Shown: positions 40,274 to 48,207, numbered from the stretch's first letter. The stretch: DNA of 64,000 bases from Solibacillus sp. FSL H8-0538 (GCF_038003525.1 NZ_JBBOPI010000001.1:1045001-1109000), one strand, 5' to 3'. The notes: generated from the letters alone by a model not told the origin. Numbers and translations are program-made.

Positions 40274-40358
40274 TTTAGTGGATAAGAAAGTATAACGTTC
40301 CCATCCACATAGGTAAGGAAATCAACTCGCCCTATTTTGAGCGAGTTGTGTTTTTCGA
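40274..40358 (+). repeat. Dispersed two-hairpin element, copy C
   Basis: Copy C of the family. Helix 1: GTGGAT (40278-40283) with ATCCAC (40303-40308), plus GAA/TTC. Helix 2: CAACTCGC (40323-40330) with GCGAGTTG (40341-40348) and a 10-base loop. Relative to copy A, stem positions have changed on both sides so that pairing is kept. It directly follows the pnp terminator. Confidence 0.8.
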
Positions 40359-40405
40359 ATTACGATATTTTTTTGTTGAAAAACTAAAATAGGCGAATTG
40401 GGGAT

Positions 40406-40486
40406 ACAACTTAACTATAAATAAGTGTCATTTTCAATTATTTTCAAGTATTAAGTGCCATTTTCACTTAATTTTAAATAAGTTGT
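40406..40486 (+). repeat. Direct repeats inside an inverted repeat upstream of mlpA
   Basis: AAGTGTCATTTTCA (40423) and AAGTGCCATTTTCA (40453) repeat at 30-base spacing. The second forms TTAAGTG/CACTTAA (40451-40471). Both are enclosed by ACAACTTA (40406) and TAAGTTGT (40479). It could be a regulator-binding region. The rest of the gap to 40589 shows nothing else. Confidence 0.45.
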
Positions 40487-40589
40487 AGAATAATTTCGAT
40501 GATTGAAGAAAATTGTGGTAGAAAAATTAACCCGCAAAGAAAATAGAGTGAGAAGTTGTCCTCTATTAGGTGTTAGGAAAGTTATATTT

Positions 40590-40618
40590 TTTAGCTACAA
40601 AAAACATTGCGGTATAAT
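40590..40618 (+). promoter_or_regulatory. Probable promoter of mlpA
   Basis: -10 TATAAT (40613-40618) with a weak -35 TTTAGC (40590-40595) at 17 bases, 30 bases before the gene start. Confidence 0.5.
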
Positions 40619-40647
40619 ATTGCCTTTTAAAAATAGGGGGAACTTCT

Positions 40648-41871
40648 TTGGTTACAGTAACTACATGTCAAAATGGTGTTCGTATTGTTTCAGAGCATAT
40701 CCCACATGTGCGTTCGATTTCTGTCGGCGTTTGGGTTAATGCAGGTTCACGTTATGAGACACCAGAAGAAAACGGCATTACACATTTTATTGAACATATG
40801 TTATTCAAGGGAACTGCAACTCGGTCAGCCCGTCAAATTGCAGAAGAATTTGACCGTATTGGTGGAGAAATTAATGCTTTTACGTCAAAGGAGAATACTT
40901 GTTATTTTGCCAAAGTACTTGATCATCACGGAGAGCTAGCGATTTCGATTTTAGCAGATATGTTTTTCAACTCGCTGTTTGCAGCAGAGGAGATTGAGCG
41001 TGAACGCCAAGTCGTGTTAGAAGAGATTTACATGAGTGAGGATGCACCGGATGATGACGTGCATGAGAAATTATGGGCAGTGATTTACCCGAATGATGCG
41101 TTAGGGCGTCCGATTCTTGGGACAGCTGAGACACTGGCTACTTTTGATGGTGAAAAAATCCGTGCCTATATGGCGAAGCATTACGGACCGAAAAATGTTG
41201 TTATTTCCGTAGCGGGTAATATTACCGATGAACTACTAGCAACTATCGACCAATTATTTGGGCATTATGAAGCTTCTAAACAAGCAATTGAAGCAGAGTT
41301 AACGTATCCGGAATTTACGCCAGGTGAAATAGTGAAAACACGCGATACAGAGCAGGCGCATGTGGCGATTTCATTTCCGGCCATAAATGTGAAGGACCCA
41401 GCGATGTATAGCTTTGTCGCGCTAAATAATATTATCGGCGGCAATATGAGCTCTCGTCTATTCCAGGAAGTACGTGAAGAGCGTGGCCTAGCCTATTCAA
41501 TCTTCTCCTACCAATCAAGCTATGCAGATGTAGGGGCGTTTACGATTTACGGGAGTGCAAGTAAGCAGCAACTTTCACAAATGCAGCATACAATAGATGC
41601 TACTTTACTTGATTTAGTAGCAGAAGGCATCACGGAGACCGAGCTCGAAAATGCGAAGGAACAGCTAAAGGGAAGCTTTGTACTCGGCTTAGAAGGAACA
41701 GAAGCCCATATGAACCGTAACGGGGTAAATGAGCTTGTACATCAAAATCATCGCTCAGTCGACGAAGTACTCGCTGCGATTGACGCGATTTCAATGGACA
41801 TCATTAATGAATTAATTACAAAAATTTTATTAGCAGAACCGGCCATTGCTATCATTGGACCGGAATACTAA
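40648..41871 (+). CDS. mlpA: M16 family zinc peptidase (MlpA/YmxG-type)
   Basis: 407 residues of the pitrilysin/processing-peptidase family. The inverted zinc motif HFIEH is at residues 46-50, with the downstream Glu in ERQVVLEEIYM. A second, inactive-type M16 domain follows with REERGLAYSIFSYQ. The B. subtilis orthologue affects regulation of protease genes. The TTG start has AGGGGGAA before it. In B. subtilis, ylxY lies between pnp and this gene and ymxH follows; here ylxY is absent and a minus-strand island separates it from ymxH. Confidence 0.93.
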   Translation: MVTVTTCQNGVRIVSEHIPHVRSISVGVWVNAGSRYETPEENGITHFIEHMLFKGTATRSARQIAEEFDRIGGEINAFTSKENTCYFAKVLDHHGELAISILADMFFNSLFAAEEIERERQVVLEEIYMSEDAPDDDVHEKLWAVIYPNDALGRPILGTAETLATFDGEKIRAYMAKHYGPKNVVISVAGNITDELLATIDQLFGHYEASKQAIEAELTYPEFTPGEIVKTRDTEQAHVAISFPAINVKDPAMYSFVALNNIIGGNMSSRLFQEVREERGLAYSIFSYQSSYADVGAFTIYGSASKQQLSQMQHTIDATLLDLVAEGITETELENAKEQLKGSFVLGLEGTEAHMNRNGVNELVHQNHRSVDEVLAAIDAISMDIINELITKILLAEPAIAIIGPEY

Positions 41872-41920
41872 AAAAGAAGGGGTTATGCCGCGTATTCGGT
41901 ATAACTCCTTCTCTCTTATT
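41871..41920. terminator. Bidirectional terminator after mlpA
   Basis: GAAGG-GTTAT-CCG pairs with CGG-ATAAC-CCTTC. A run of A before and a pyrimidine-rich stretch after it let it work on both strands, ending mlpA and the convergent ABC island. Confidence 0.75.
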
Positions 41921-41952
41921 TAGTACATTGCTTCATATTTTGTGAGCATAAT

Positions 41953-42132
41953 TTATTGCATTAAATAAGTTGATGACATACTAATCATCATAATTGGGAC
42001 GAGATTTGTAAATGGCGCACTCATTAAACCGAACGCAATTAGGTATCAAAAGGTCAAAATTAGCAGGCACATTGAAGTAATCCTTGAGCCGTTAAATAAT
42101 AAAGATAAATACATTTGCGCAAAAATCATCAT
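41953..42132 (-). pseudogene. Interrupted membrane-protein remnant
   Basis: Read on the minus strand from ATG at 42132: 28 hydrophobic codons, a TGA (42048-42046), then 30 further hydrophobic codons in the same frame to a TAA (41955-41953). Both parts look like membrane helices (QMYLSLLFNG; FGLMSAPFTNLVPIMMISM). It lies just downstream of the ABC permease gene and could be the remains of a further transporter subunit. No family is recognised, and chance cannot be excluded. Confidence 0.35.
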
Positions 42133-42156
42133 CCCCTTTTTTCATCTGGAAACGAA

Positions 42157-42792
42157 TCAAAACTGTTTTTTACGATATAGTACGACTGATAATTGATATG
42201 AGAACAAGACGATGATGAATGCAATAAACGGAAGTGCATAACTCATCACGACTAATGTTTCAAACGGAGGAAATAGATTTTCCTTTCCTTCAACAAAGCC
42301 TGTAATAAAACTGGCTGTAAAAGTAGGAAGGAGAAACACGCAAGTAGTAATGAGGCGCCCCTTTTGAGAGCCGAATTTAATATTAATGGGCAATAAAATG
42401 GCTAACATAAACAATGCACCAAAAAGTGAGACAGCTAATAGCGCAACGACATAGTGAAATGGTAGTTGCATTGTAAAAAGATTTACAATGAATAGGATTG
42501 GTGTCACAATAAGTAAACTGCCGATTGTCAGGACAAATCCTAATACATAGCGGCTTTGCACAATGTCCTTTTTATTTACAGGTAGGGAACCTGCAAATTT
42601 ATCCCACTGGCATGATTCGTCAAATACAAACACGGTTGTTACTTGTAGTGTACCAAAAATTAGCGCCACTGAAATGAGCATTACGCCTTGTTCGAATATG
42701 AACGCTGCTATCGAAATAATTAACAATAACCAAAGCATCATTTTTATCTGTTTTTGCAACATTAATATGTCCTTTAGTAAAAGTGCTTGCAT
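42157..42792 (-). CDS. ABC-2 type transporter permease
   Basis: 211 residues with about six membrane helices. The central AGSLPVNKKDIVQSRYVLG resembles the LP(V/I)xxxxIVxxRY loop typical of small bacterial ABC-2 permeases found next to YtrB-like ATPases. It probably forms the membrane part of an exporter with the ATPase encoded just upstream (the start meets that gene's stop). The substrate cannot be told; related systems respond to cell-wall-active compounds or peptides. Confidence 0.85.
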   Translation of the reverse strand: MQALLLKDILMLQKQIKMMLWLLLIISIAAFIFEQGVMLISVALIFGTLQVTTVFVFDESCQWDKFAGSLPVNKKDIVQSRYVLGFVLTIGSLLIVTPILFIVNLFTMQLPFHYVVALLAVSLFGALFMLAILLPINIKFGSQKGRLITTCVFLLPTFTASFITGFVEGKENLFPPFETLVVMSYALPFIAFIIVLFSYQLSVVLYRKKQF

Positions 42793-43634
42793 TACAAAGC
42801 CCCCTTTACATGAAATAACATTATGTCTTCAATCGAAGGTTTTTCTAATGGAAATGCAGCGTTAACACGTGAACGTTCTACTAATATCTCTACACCAAAT
42901 GCACATGGGCGCTTCGAGATCATCGCTTCTTCGGGTAAGTCCAACGCCTCTGACTGTGAACCTTTCCAAATGCCGTAATCATAGAGCAATATATCTTTAT
43001 TTTCGCTAAACAAAATCTTTCCTTTGTGAATAAACGTAATGTCATCGGCAATCTTTTCTAAATCGCTCGTAATATGCGATGAAAATAAAATGCTATGTTC
43101 TTCGTCCTGCATAAAATCTAATAATAAATCTAAAATTTCATCGCGTACAATGGGATCAAGTCCGCTTGTTGGCTCATCTAGTAGCAGTAGCTTAGGATGG
43201 TGTGCGAGTGCAACAGCAATCGATAGCTTCATTTTCATACCGCGCGATAATTGCTTCACTTTTTTCTTTTGTGGGATATGGAATTGCTGGAGCAGTTGCA
43301 TAAAATATGGATCATCCCACTGTTTATACATTTTCTTCATAAAAGAATTCACATGTTTTGCTGTGAACATGTCAGGAAAGTGAATATCATCAAATACAAC
43401 GCCGACCTGTTCTTTCCAGCGCACCTCATTTATTAAATGATTGTTACCAAATACTGCAATGGTACCGGCATCTTTATGCAATAAATTTAAAATGCATTTA
43501 ATGGTCGTTGATTTACCCGAACCGTTTTCCCCGATAAACCCCATCACCGTGCCCTTTTTCAAGGTGAAGCTCACATTCTGTAAGGCAAACCCATCAAATT
43601 TTTTTGTTAGTCCTTGAATTGTTATGGCCGTCAT
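42792..43634 (-). CDS. ABC transporter ATP-binding protein (YtrB-like)
   Basis: 280 residues. Walker A GENGSGKSTTIK, signature LSRGMKMKLSIAVAL (SRG instead of the usual SGG/SGGQ), Walker B LLLLDEPTSGLDP and the H-loop SSHI are all seen. The C-terminal 70 residues are a variable extension. It pairs with the permease downstream. It overlaps the gntR-type gene stop by 4 bases, so the three genes form one unit. Confidence 0.9.
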   Translation of the reverse strand: MTAITIQGLTKKFDGFALQNVSFTLKKGTVMGFIGENGSGKSTTIKCILNLLHKDAGTIAVFGNNHLINEVRWKEQVGVVFDDIHFPDMFTAKHVNSFMKKMYKQWDDPYFMQLLQQFHIPQKKKVKQLSRGMKMKLSIAVALAHHPKLLLLDEPTSGLDPIVRDEILDLLLDFMQDEEHSILFSSHITSDLEKIADDITFIHKGKILFSENKDILLYDYGIWKGSQSEALDLPEEAMISKRPCAFGVEILVERSRVNAAFPLEKPSIEDIMLFHVKGAL

Positions 43635-44011
43635 TCAATTTCCTCCTCCGTTAATAACATAAATAATTCGAGTAGCTCCTGCTTAGACATATTCGCTGTT
43701 TTCGCTGTCTGCACAGCTTTAAGTAAGTGTGCTTCTAATTGCCGTAATAGCTCCTCGCGCAGAAAATCCTGATTACGCTCCGCAACAAAGCTTCCTTTTC
43801 CTGCAACCGTTTCAATAAATCCATCACGTTCTAAATCGGCATACGCACGCTTCGTTGTCATAACGCTTATCTTTAAATCTTTCGCAAGCGCACGGATCGA
43901 CGGAAGTGCATCACCAGGAAGGAGCTTTCCGCTAAGGATTGCTTGTTTTAACTGTGCGGTAATTTGCTCATAAATTGGTTTTTCGCTTGCATTGCTTAAT
44001 TGAATAAACAT
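43631..44011 (-). CDS. GntR-family repressor, YtrA subfamily
   Basis: 126 residues from the ATG whose complement is at 44009-44011, preceded by GGTGGTGG. The N-terminal winged helix has PIYEQITAQLKQAILSGKL, GDALPSIRALAKDLKISVMT and GFIETVAGKGSFV. The short helical C-terminus, with no UTRA or FCD domain, is the YtrA type, which usually controls an adjacent ABC transporter. A palindrome overlapping its promoter is a likely operator (44033-44063), suggesting autorepression of the whole unit. Confidence 0.9.
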   Translation of the reverse strand: MFIQLSNASEKPIYEQITAQLKQAILSGKLLPGDALPSIRALAKDLKISVMTTKRAYADLERDGFIETVAGKGSFVAERNQDFLREELLRQLEAHLLKAVQTAKTANMSKQELLELFMLLTEEEIE

Positions 44012-44032
44012 ATGCACCACCACCTTTTTAAT

Positions 44033-44063
44033 ATAACTGTATATATACACTATACACAGTTAT
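44033..44063 (-). promoter_or_regulatory. Operator palindrome of the ytr-like unit
   Basis: ATAACTGT (44033-44040) and ACAGTTAT (44056-44063) are perfect 8-bp inverted repeats 15 bases apart. They flank the minus-strand -10 (TATAGT, complement at 44049-44054), with a -35 TAGACA (complement at 44073-44078) 18 bases away. This fits repression by the GntR protein encoded next to it. Confidence 0.65.
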
Positions 44064-44103
44064 GTGCCGGATTGTCTATAAAAAGTTTTGATTCATCTAT
44101 CGC

Positions 44104-44131
44104 ACAATCAAAATATAGCATGCATATAGTA
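44104..44131 (+). promoter_or_regulatory. Sigma-K-type promoter of ymxH-spoVFA-spoVFB
   Basis: AC (44104-44105), 17-base spacer, CATATAGTA (44123-44131), matching the sigma-K consensus AC-N16/17-CATANNNTA exactly. It lies 33 bases before ymxH. Dipicolinate synthase genes are known sigma-K targets in the mother cell. Confidence 0.65.
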
Positions 44132-44163
44132 TTGATAAGCTCGCGTAAGAGGAGGGAAAAAAG

Positions 44164-44433
44164 ATGCTGTTATCAGAGCTTGCTGAAAAAGAGTTGATTG
44201 AAGTCGAAAAAGGGATGCGTTACGGGTTTTTAGCAGAAACGGAATGTATATTTAACCCGAAGACTGGTAAAATTATTGGATTTGAATTGCAACCCCAGGC
44301 GATGAAGATGCCGTTTCAAAAAAAGAAATCAGCTTCTGTGGCGTATATTCCATGGGAGGAGATTTTACTAATTGGTGAAGACCGAATTTTATTCAATAAA
44401 ACGACAACGACTTTACCGCATCCAGAAGTATGA
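44164..44433 (+). CDS. ymxH: YlmC/YmxH family PRC-barrel protein
   Basis: 89 residues of the YlmC/YmxH family: LSELAEKELIEVEKGMRYG followed by KIIGFELQP and IPWEEILLIGEDRILF. It is a PRC-barrel-like small sporulation-associated protein of unknown biochemical role. The place directly before spoVFA matches B. subtilis. It has AGAGGAGGG ahead of the start, and its stop overlaps the spoVFA start (ATGA). Confidence 0.9.
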   Translation: MLLSELAEKELIEVEKGMRYGFLAETECIFNPKTGKIIGFELQPQAMKMPFQKKKSASVAYIPWEEILLIGEDRILFNKTTTTLPHPEV

Positions 44434-45224
44434 CAAATGAGCGCTGGTTTGTCATTGGTACCGATGAGCGTATGAAGCTCCTCGCAAAAAAATTAAGTCA
44501 TCCAGCGCGTACCGTATATTATAAATGCACAGATAAATGGGATGCAGTAGTGAATGCAGCAGCGCTTGAATTTCACCCGCAGCGAATCGTGCTACCGATT
44601 CAACCATTACATCTAGAGGTGAAAGAGCTATTTGGGATTCAACAGGCGCATTTTTTTACGGGGAAATTAACAGAACAATGGCAACAACAATTAAATAATC
44701 AACCATTGTATTTTTATTTGCAAAATGAAGCGTTTATTTGGCGAAATGCCGTACTAACAGCTGAGGCGATGCTTGCCCATTTATATAAAGAGGGCATGGC
44801 GCTACAAGGAAAAAAAATTATGATTACAGGATTTGGTCGGGTTGCAAAAATGCTTGCATACCTATTTAGTCAGCTGAAGGCAAAAATTATCATTGCTGTA
44901 CGTTCCGAAACGCAGCGCGCAGAAGCACTTGCATATGGCTACACAGCAATTACACTATCGCCGAAAATACGGTGTAATGCGGATGTATTGATTAATACAA
45001 TACCAGCACCGTGGCTAACAAGGGATTATACAAAGCTCCTGTCAATGCCTATTTATGATTTAGCTTCTGCCCCGGGATGTTTACAAGAGCTAAAACTTTC
45101 GCAATATGAACTATTACCCGCATTGCCGGGGAAATATTTTGCAAAGGATGCGGCACAGTTACTATATGAAACGATTTTGGATCTACTAGAGGGGGAAGAA
45201 TCGTGCTCGAAGGAAGAAGGATAG
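44430..45224 (+). CDS. spoVFA: Dipicolinate synthase subunit A
   Basis: 264 residues, shorter than the roughly 297 of B. subtilis SpoVFA (DpaA), mainly in the N-terminal part. A Rossmann fold has ITGFGRVAKMLAYLF for NAD(P) binding. DVLINTIPAPWL, YDLASAPG and LPALPGKYFAKDAAQLL match the family. With subunit B it oxidises a lysine-pathway intermediate to dipicolinic acid for the spore core. The start is coupled to ymxH and the end overlaps spoVFB. Confidence 0.9.
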   Translation: MTNERWFVIGTDERMKLLAKKLSHPARTVYYKCTDKWDAVVNAAALEFHPQRIVLPIQPLHLEVKELFGIQQAHFFTGKLTEQWQQQLNNQPLYFYLQNEAFIWRNAVLTAEAMLAHLYKEGMALQGKKIMITGFGRVAKMLAYLFSQLKAKIIIAVRSETQRAEALAYGYTAITLSPKIRCNADVLINTIPAPWLTRDYTKLLSMPIYDLASAPGCLQELKLSQYELLPALPGKYFAKDAAQLLYETILDLLEGEESCSKEEG

Positions 45225-45793
45225 GATTAGGAATTACAGCGTCACACTGCACATATGAGGACGTTGTACCAAAAATTAGGGATTTACGCAATGCTGGTGC
45301 GACCGTAGTGCCGATTATTACACCATCTGTTTTACATGCTGCAACACGCTTTGGAACGGGAGCAGAATGGATAGAAAAAATAGAGGCGCTTGCAGGAGAA
45401 AAGGTGATTGCAACCATTATGGAGGCAGAGCCGTTCGGGCCAAAAAATCCGCTTGATTGTATGGTCATTGCACCGATGACGGGGAACTCTATAAGTAAAT
45501 TTGCCAATGCAGCAACCGATAGTGCCGTACTTATGGCAGCAAAGGCAACTTTACGTAACGGATCGCCAGTTGTTCTTGGCATTTCTACTAATGATGCACT
45601 AGGCTTAAATGGTATGAATATTATGAAGCTCCTCAATGCAAAAAATGTATATTTTATTCCTTTTGGTCAAGACGACCCTCAAAAAAAGCCCACTTCACTT
45701 ATATCAGATTTCAGTAAAATGCTTGAAACTGTGCATTGTGCGATTGTTCATAAAAAACAATTCCAACCAATATTTATACAGTATTTTAAATAA
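45203..45793 (+). CDS. spoVFB: Dipicolinate synthase subunit B
   Basis: 196 residues of the flavoprotein-like DpaB family: RIGLGITASHCTYEDV, EAEPFGPKNPLDCMVIAPMTGNS and KATLRNGSPVVLGISTNDALG are typical. It acts with subunit A. The GTG start at 45203 follows GAGGGGGA, inside the end of spoVFA (22-base overlap). The next genes, asd and dapA, supply its substrate, so this cluster joins lysine and spore metabolism. Confidence 0.94.
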   Translation: MLEGRRIGLGITASHCTYEDVVPKIRDLRNAGATVVPIITPSVLHAATRFGTGAEWIEKIEALAGEKVIATIMEAEPFGPKNPLDCMVIAPMTGNSISKFANAATDSAVLMAAKATLRNGSPVVLGISTNDALGLNGMNIMKLLNAKNVYFIPFGQDDPQKKPTSLISDFSKMLETVHCAIVHKKQFQPIFIQYFK

Positions 45794-45804
45794 TCAAATA
45801 ACCA

Positions 45805-45833
45805 TACACAATTTGAAATTTATATGATACAAT
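45805..45833 (+). promoter_or_regulatory. Probable vegetative promoter of asd
   Basis: -35 TACACA (45805-45810), 17-base spacer, -10 TACAAT (45828-45833) with TGn extension, 41 bases before asd. It would let asd-dapA be expressed in growth, independently of the sporulation promoter. Confidence 0.5.
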
Positions 45834-45873
45834 AGCCAACATTATGTAACTAGTTTTGAGGAGAGATGATAAT

Positions 45874-46911
45874 ATGACAAAACAATTGATAGTTGCTGTC
45901 GTTGGGGCGACAGGAGCAGTAGGATCAAAAATGATGGAGCATTTAATTAAACGCAAATTTCCAATTCAACATATAAAGTTTTTAGCTTCAGCACGTTCTG
46001 CAGGCAAGCTAATTGAATTCAATGGTCAAACATACACGATTGAAGAAGCTACACCTCAAAGCTTTGAAGGCGTAAACGTAGCATTTTTCTCAGCAGGTGG
46101 CTCTGTTTCAGCAGCACTTGCACCGGAAGCAGCTAAACGTGGAGCAGTTGTGATCGATAACACTAGTCATTTCCGTATGGATTCGAATGTTCCTTTAGTT
46201 GTACCGGAAGTAAACCGTGGCGACCTTGCAAAGCATAACGGTATTATCGCGAACCCGAACTGCTCAACGATTCAAATGGTAGCAGCTTTACAACCGGTTC
46301 GTGAAAAATTTGGTCTAAAAAAGGTGGTTGTATCGACTTATCAAGCGGTATCAGGATCAGGAGTAGCAGCTATTGAAGAACTACGCGAACAAAGCGCACA
46401 GTGGGAAGCTGGTAAAAATGTAGAAGCGAATGTATTACCATGTAAAGCAGATGAAAAGCATTATCCAATCGCACGTAATGTCATTCCACAAATCGACAAA
46501 TTTACGGACAATGGTTTTACATACGAAGAAATGAAAATGATTAATGAAACGAAAAAAATACTGCATATGCCAGAGCTTCACGTAGCAGCAACATGTGTAC
46601 GTGTACCAGTTGTATCAGGCCACTCAGAATCTGTTTATATTGAAGTAGAAAAAGACGCAAGCCTACAAGAGATTTTTGATGTACTAAAGGATGCACCGGG
46701 CATTGTCCTGCAAGATGATATTAAAACACAAACTTACCCGATGCCAATTTATGCTGAAGGGGAAGACCCAACTTATGTAGGTCGTATCCGCCAAGATTTA
46801 GACAATAAAAAAGGATTCCATATGTGGATCGTTGCTGACAACTTATTAAAAGGTGCGGCACTGAACTCAATTCAAATTGCAGAAGCGATGTTAGAGGATA
46901 ACTTACTTTAA
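45874..46911 (+). CDS. asd: Aspartate-semialdehyde dehydrogenase
   Basis: 345 residues from the ATG at 45874, which follows GAGGAGAG. NADP-binding VVGATGAVGSKMMEHL, the catalytic Cys in NPNCSTIQMV, and STYQAVSGSGVAAIEEL are present. It makes aspartate semialdehyde for lysine, threonine, methionine and diaminopimelate. In B. subtilis dapG lies between asd and dapA; here dapA follows directly. Confidence 0.97.
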   Translation: MTKQLIVAVVGATGAVGSKMMEHLIKRKFPIQHIKFLASARSAGKLIEFNGQTYTIEEATPQSFEGVNVAFFSAGGSVSAALAPEAAKRGAVVIDNTSHFRMDSNVPLVVPEVNRGDLAKHNGIIANPNCSTIQMVAALQPVREKFGLKKVVVSTYQAVSGSGVAAIEELREQSAQWEAGKNVEANVLPCKADEKHYPIARNVIPQIDKFTDNGFTYEEMKMINETKKILHMPELHVAATCVRVPVVSGHSESVYIEVEKDASLQEIFDVLKDAPGIVLQDDIKTQTYPMPIYAEGEDPTYVGRIRQDLDNKKGFHMWIVADNLLKGAALNSIQIAEAMLEDNLL

Positions 46912-46924
46912 GAGGGGTGTATGT

Positions 46925-47833
46925 ATGAATTTGGGGAATATTGGTACAGCTATGATTACGCCGTTTACGAAAGAGGGCGGTGTGAATTACCCGGAACTTG
47001 AACGAATTATAGATTTTTTAATAAATAATGGTTCAGACTCAATTATTGCGTGTGGAACAACTTCTGAAAACCCAACATTATCGACAGAGGAACGTATTGA
47101 GGTCGTTCGATTTACGGTAGAGAAGGTAGCAGGGCGCGTACCTGTTATTGCCGGTACAGGTGATAATGAAACCGCGTACTCCATCGAAATGACGCACCAT
47201 GCAGAGGCAAATGGAGCAGATGGCATTATGCTAGTAGCTCCGTATTACAATAAGCCAAATCAACGTGGGATTTATGCCCACTATGATACGATTGCGAAAG
47301 AAACAAAGCTTCCAATTATGGTTTATAATGTACCAGGGCGTACCGGGATTAATGTGACAGCAGAAACGTCGATTTCACTTAGCAATATTCCGAATATTAC
47401 TTGCATTAAAGAAGCAAGCGGCAACTTAGATCAGATGAGTGATATTATTGAAGGTGTAGACGAAGATTTCCTTGTTTACAGCGGAGATGACGGCTTAACA
47501 TTACCATTATTAGCAATTGGCGGCGCAGGTATTATTTCAGTGGCATCGCATGTTGTGGGGAATGATATGCAAGACATGGTTCGTGCGTTCCGTGAAGGGC
47601 GTCACGAAGATGCAGCAAAAATTCACCGTGCATTGATACCACTTGTGCGGGCGTTATTTGCACATCCAAATCCATCACCTGTTAAATACGCTATGACAAA
47701 GTTAGGCTTTGATACAATAGATGTTCGTTTACCAATGGTTGAGATGACAGACGCTGAAAAAGCTGAATTCGATCAAATTTGGGATACGTATCAAGAAAAA
47801 GCGAAGCACTTTCGTTCAGTAGAAGCGAACTAA
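46925..47833 (+). CDS. dapA: 4-hydroxy-tetrahydrodipicolinate synthase
   Basis: 302 residues of the DapA TIM-barrel family. Motifs are GTTSENPTLS, the catalytic Tyr in YNVPGRTG, and the Schiff-base Lys in CIKEASGN. It condenses aspartate semialdehyde with pyruvate. The product leads to both diaminopimelate and dipicolinate, fitting the neighbour spoVF genes. An AAGAGGGGTG ribosome site precedes it. Confidence 0.97.
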   Translation: MNLGNIGTAMITPFTKEGGVNYPELERIIDFLINNGSDSIIACGTTSENPTLSTEERIEVVRFTVEKVAGRVPVIAGTGDNETAYSIEMTHHAEANGADGIMLVAPYYNKPNQRGIYAHYDTIAKETKLPIMVYNVPGRTGINVTAETSISLSNIPNITCIKEASGNLDQMSDIIEGVDEDFLVYSGDDGLTLPLLAIGGAGIISVASHVVGNDMQDMVRAFREGRHEDAAKIHRALIPLVRALFAHPNPSPVKYAMTKLGFDTIDVRLPMVEMTDAEKAEFDQIWDTYQEKAKHFRSVEAN

Positions 47834-47878
47834 AAATTGGCTATGTTAAATAAAATTGTTGTTGTTATGTAAAGAAGT

Positions 47879-47920
47879 ACTTCTGCTAAAGGCGTCACAT
47901 CCATGTGACAACGCAGAAGT
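47879..47920 (+). other. Strong hairpin after dapA
   Basis: ACTTCTGC (47879-47886) pairs with GCAGAAGT (47913-47920), and GTCACAT (47894-47900) with ATGTGAC (47903-47909). A further GTGC/GCAC pair lies at about 47930-47950. No T run follows, and a separate terminator comes 86 bases later. It may be a dispersed palindrome, or a small RNA from the dapA 3' region. The remaining gap shows only the terminator and the promoter of the next gene. Confidence 0.55.
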
Positions 47921-48005
47921 CAGCAAGTCGTGCGGTTTGTACGCTTAGCACGGTTGAATTAGCTAAAAAAACAATTGTAGCGTTTAACAGCGAATATAAA
48001 GTAAG

Positions 48006-48035
48006 TGCCCATAACACTCTGTTATGGGCATTTTT
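48006..48035 (+). terminator. Intrinsic terminator after dapA
   Basis: TGCCCATAAC pairs with GTTATGGGCA, 5-base loop, five T. Confidence 0.92.
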
Positions 48036-48133
48036 ATATGAAAATAGTAAATTGAAATACATTTAGAGACTAGAGGAAATCAGTAGAAAGATGTTGGCAT
48101 TTCCAAAAACGTTACTAAATTGACTTTTTTTAT

Positions 48134-48162
48134 TTGTGCTTCACTCGTTATCACCGTATAAT
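48134..48162 (+). promoter_or_regulatory. Probable promoter of the RNase J gene
   Basis: -35 TTGTGC (48134-48139), 17-base spacer, -10 TATAAT (48157-48162), 45 bases before the GTG start. Confidence 0.55.
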
Positions 48163-48207
48163 GAGGATTAAGTGGTTGCTGTTCGGACATTTTTAGGAGG
48201 AAAAAAA

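Noticed and set aside
40503-40739. Open frame of 78 codons upstream of mlpA
   Set aside because: It crosses the mlpA promoter and start in another frame and has no ribosome site.
45794-46924. Lysine riboswitch before asd or dapA
   Set aside because: The gaps (80 and 13 bases) are too short, and no such fold is seen.
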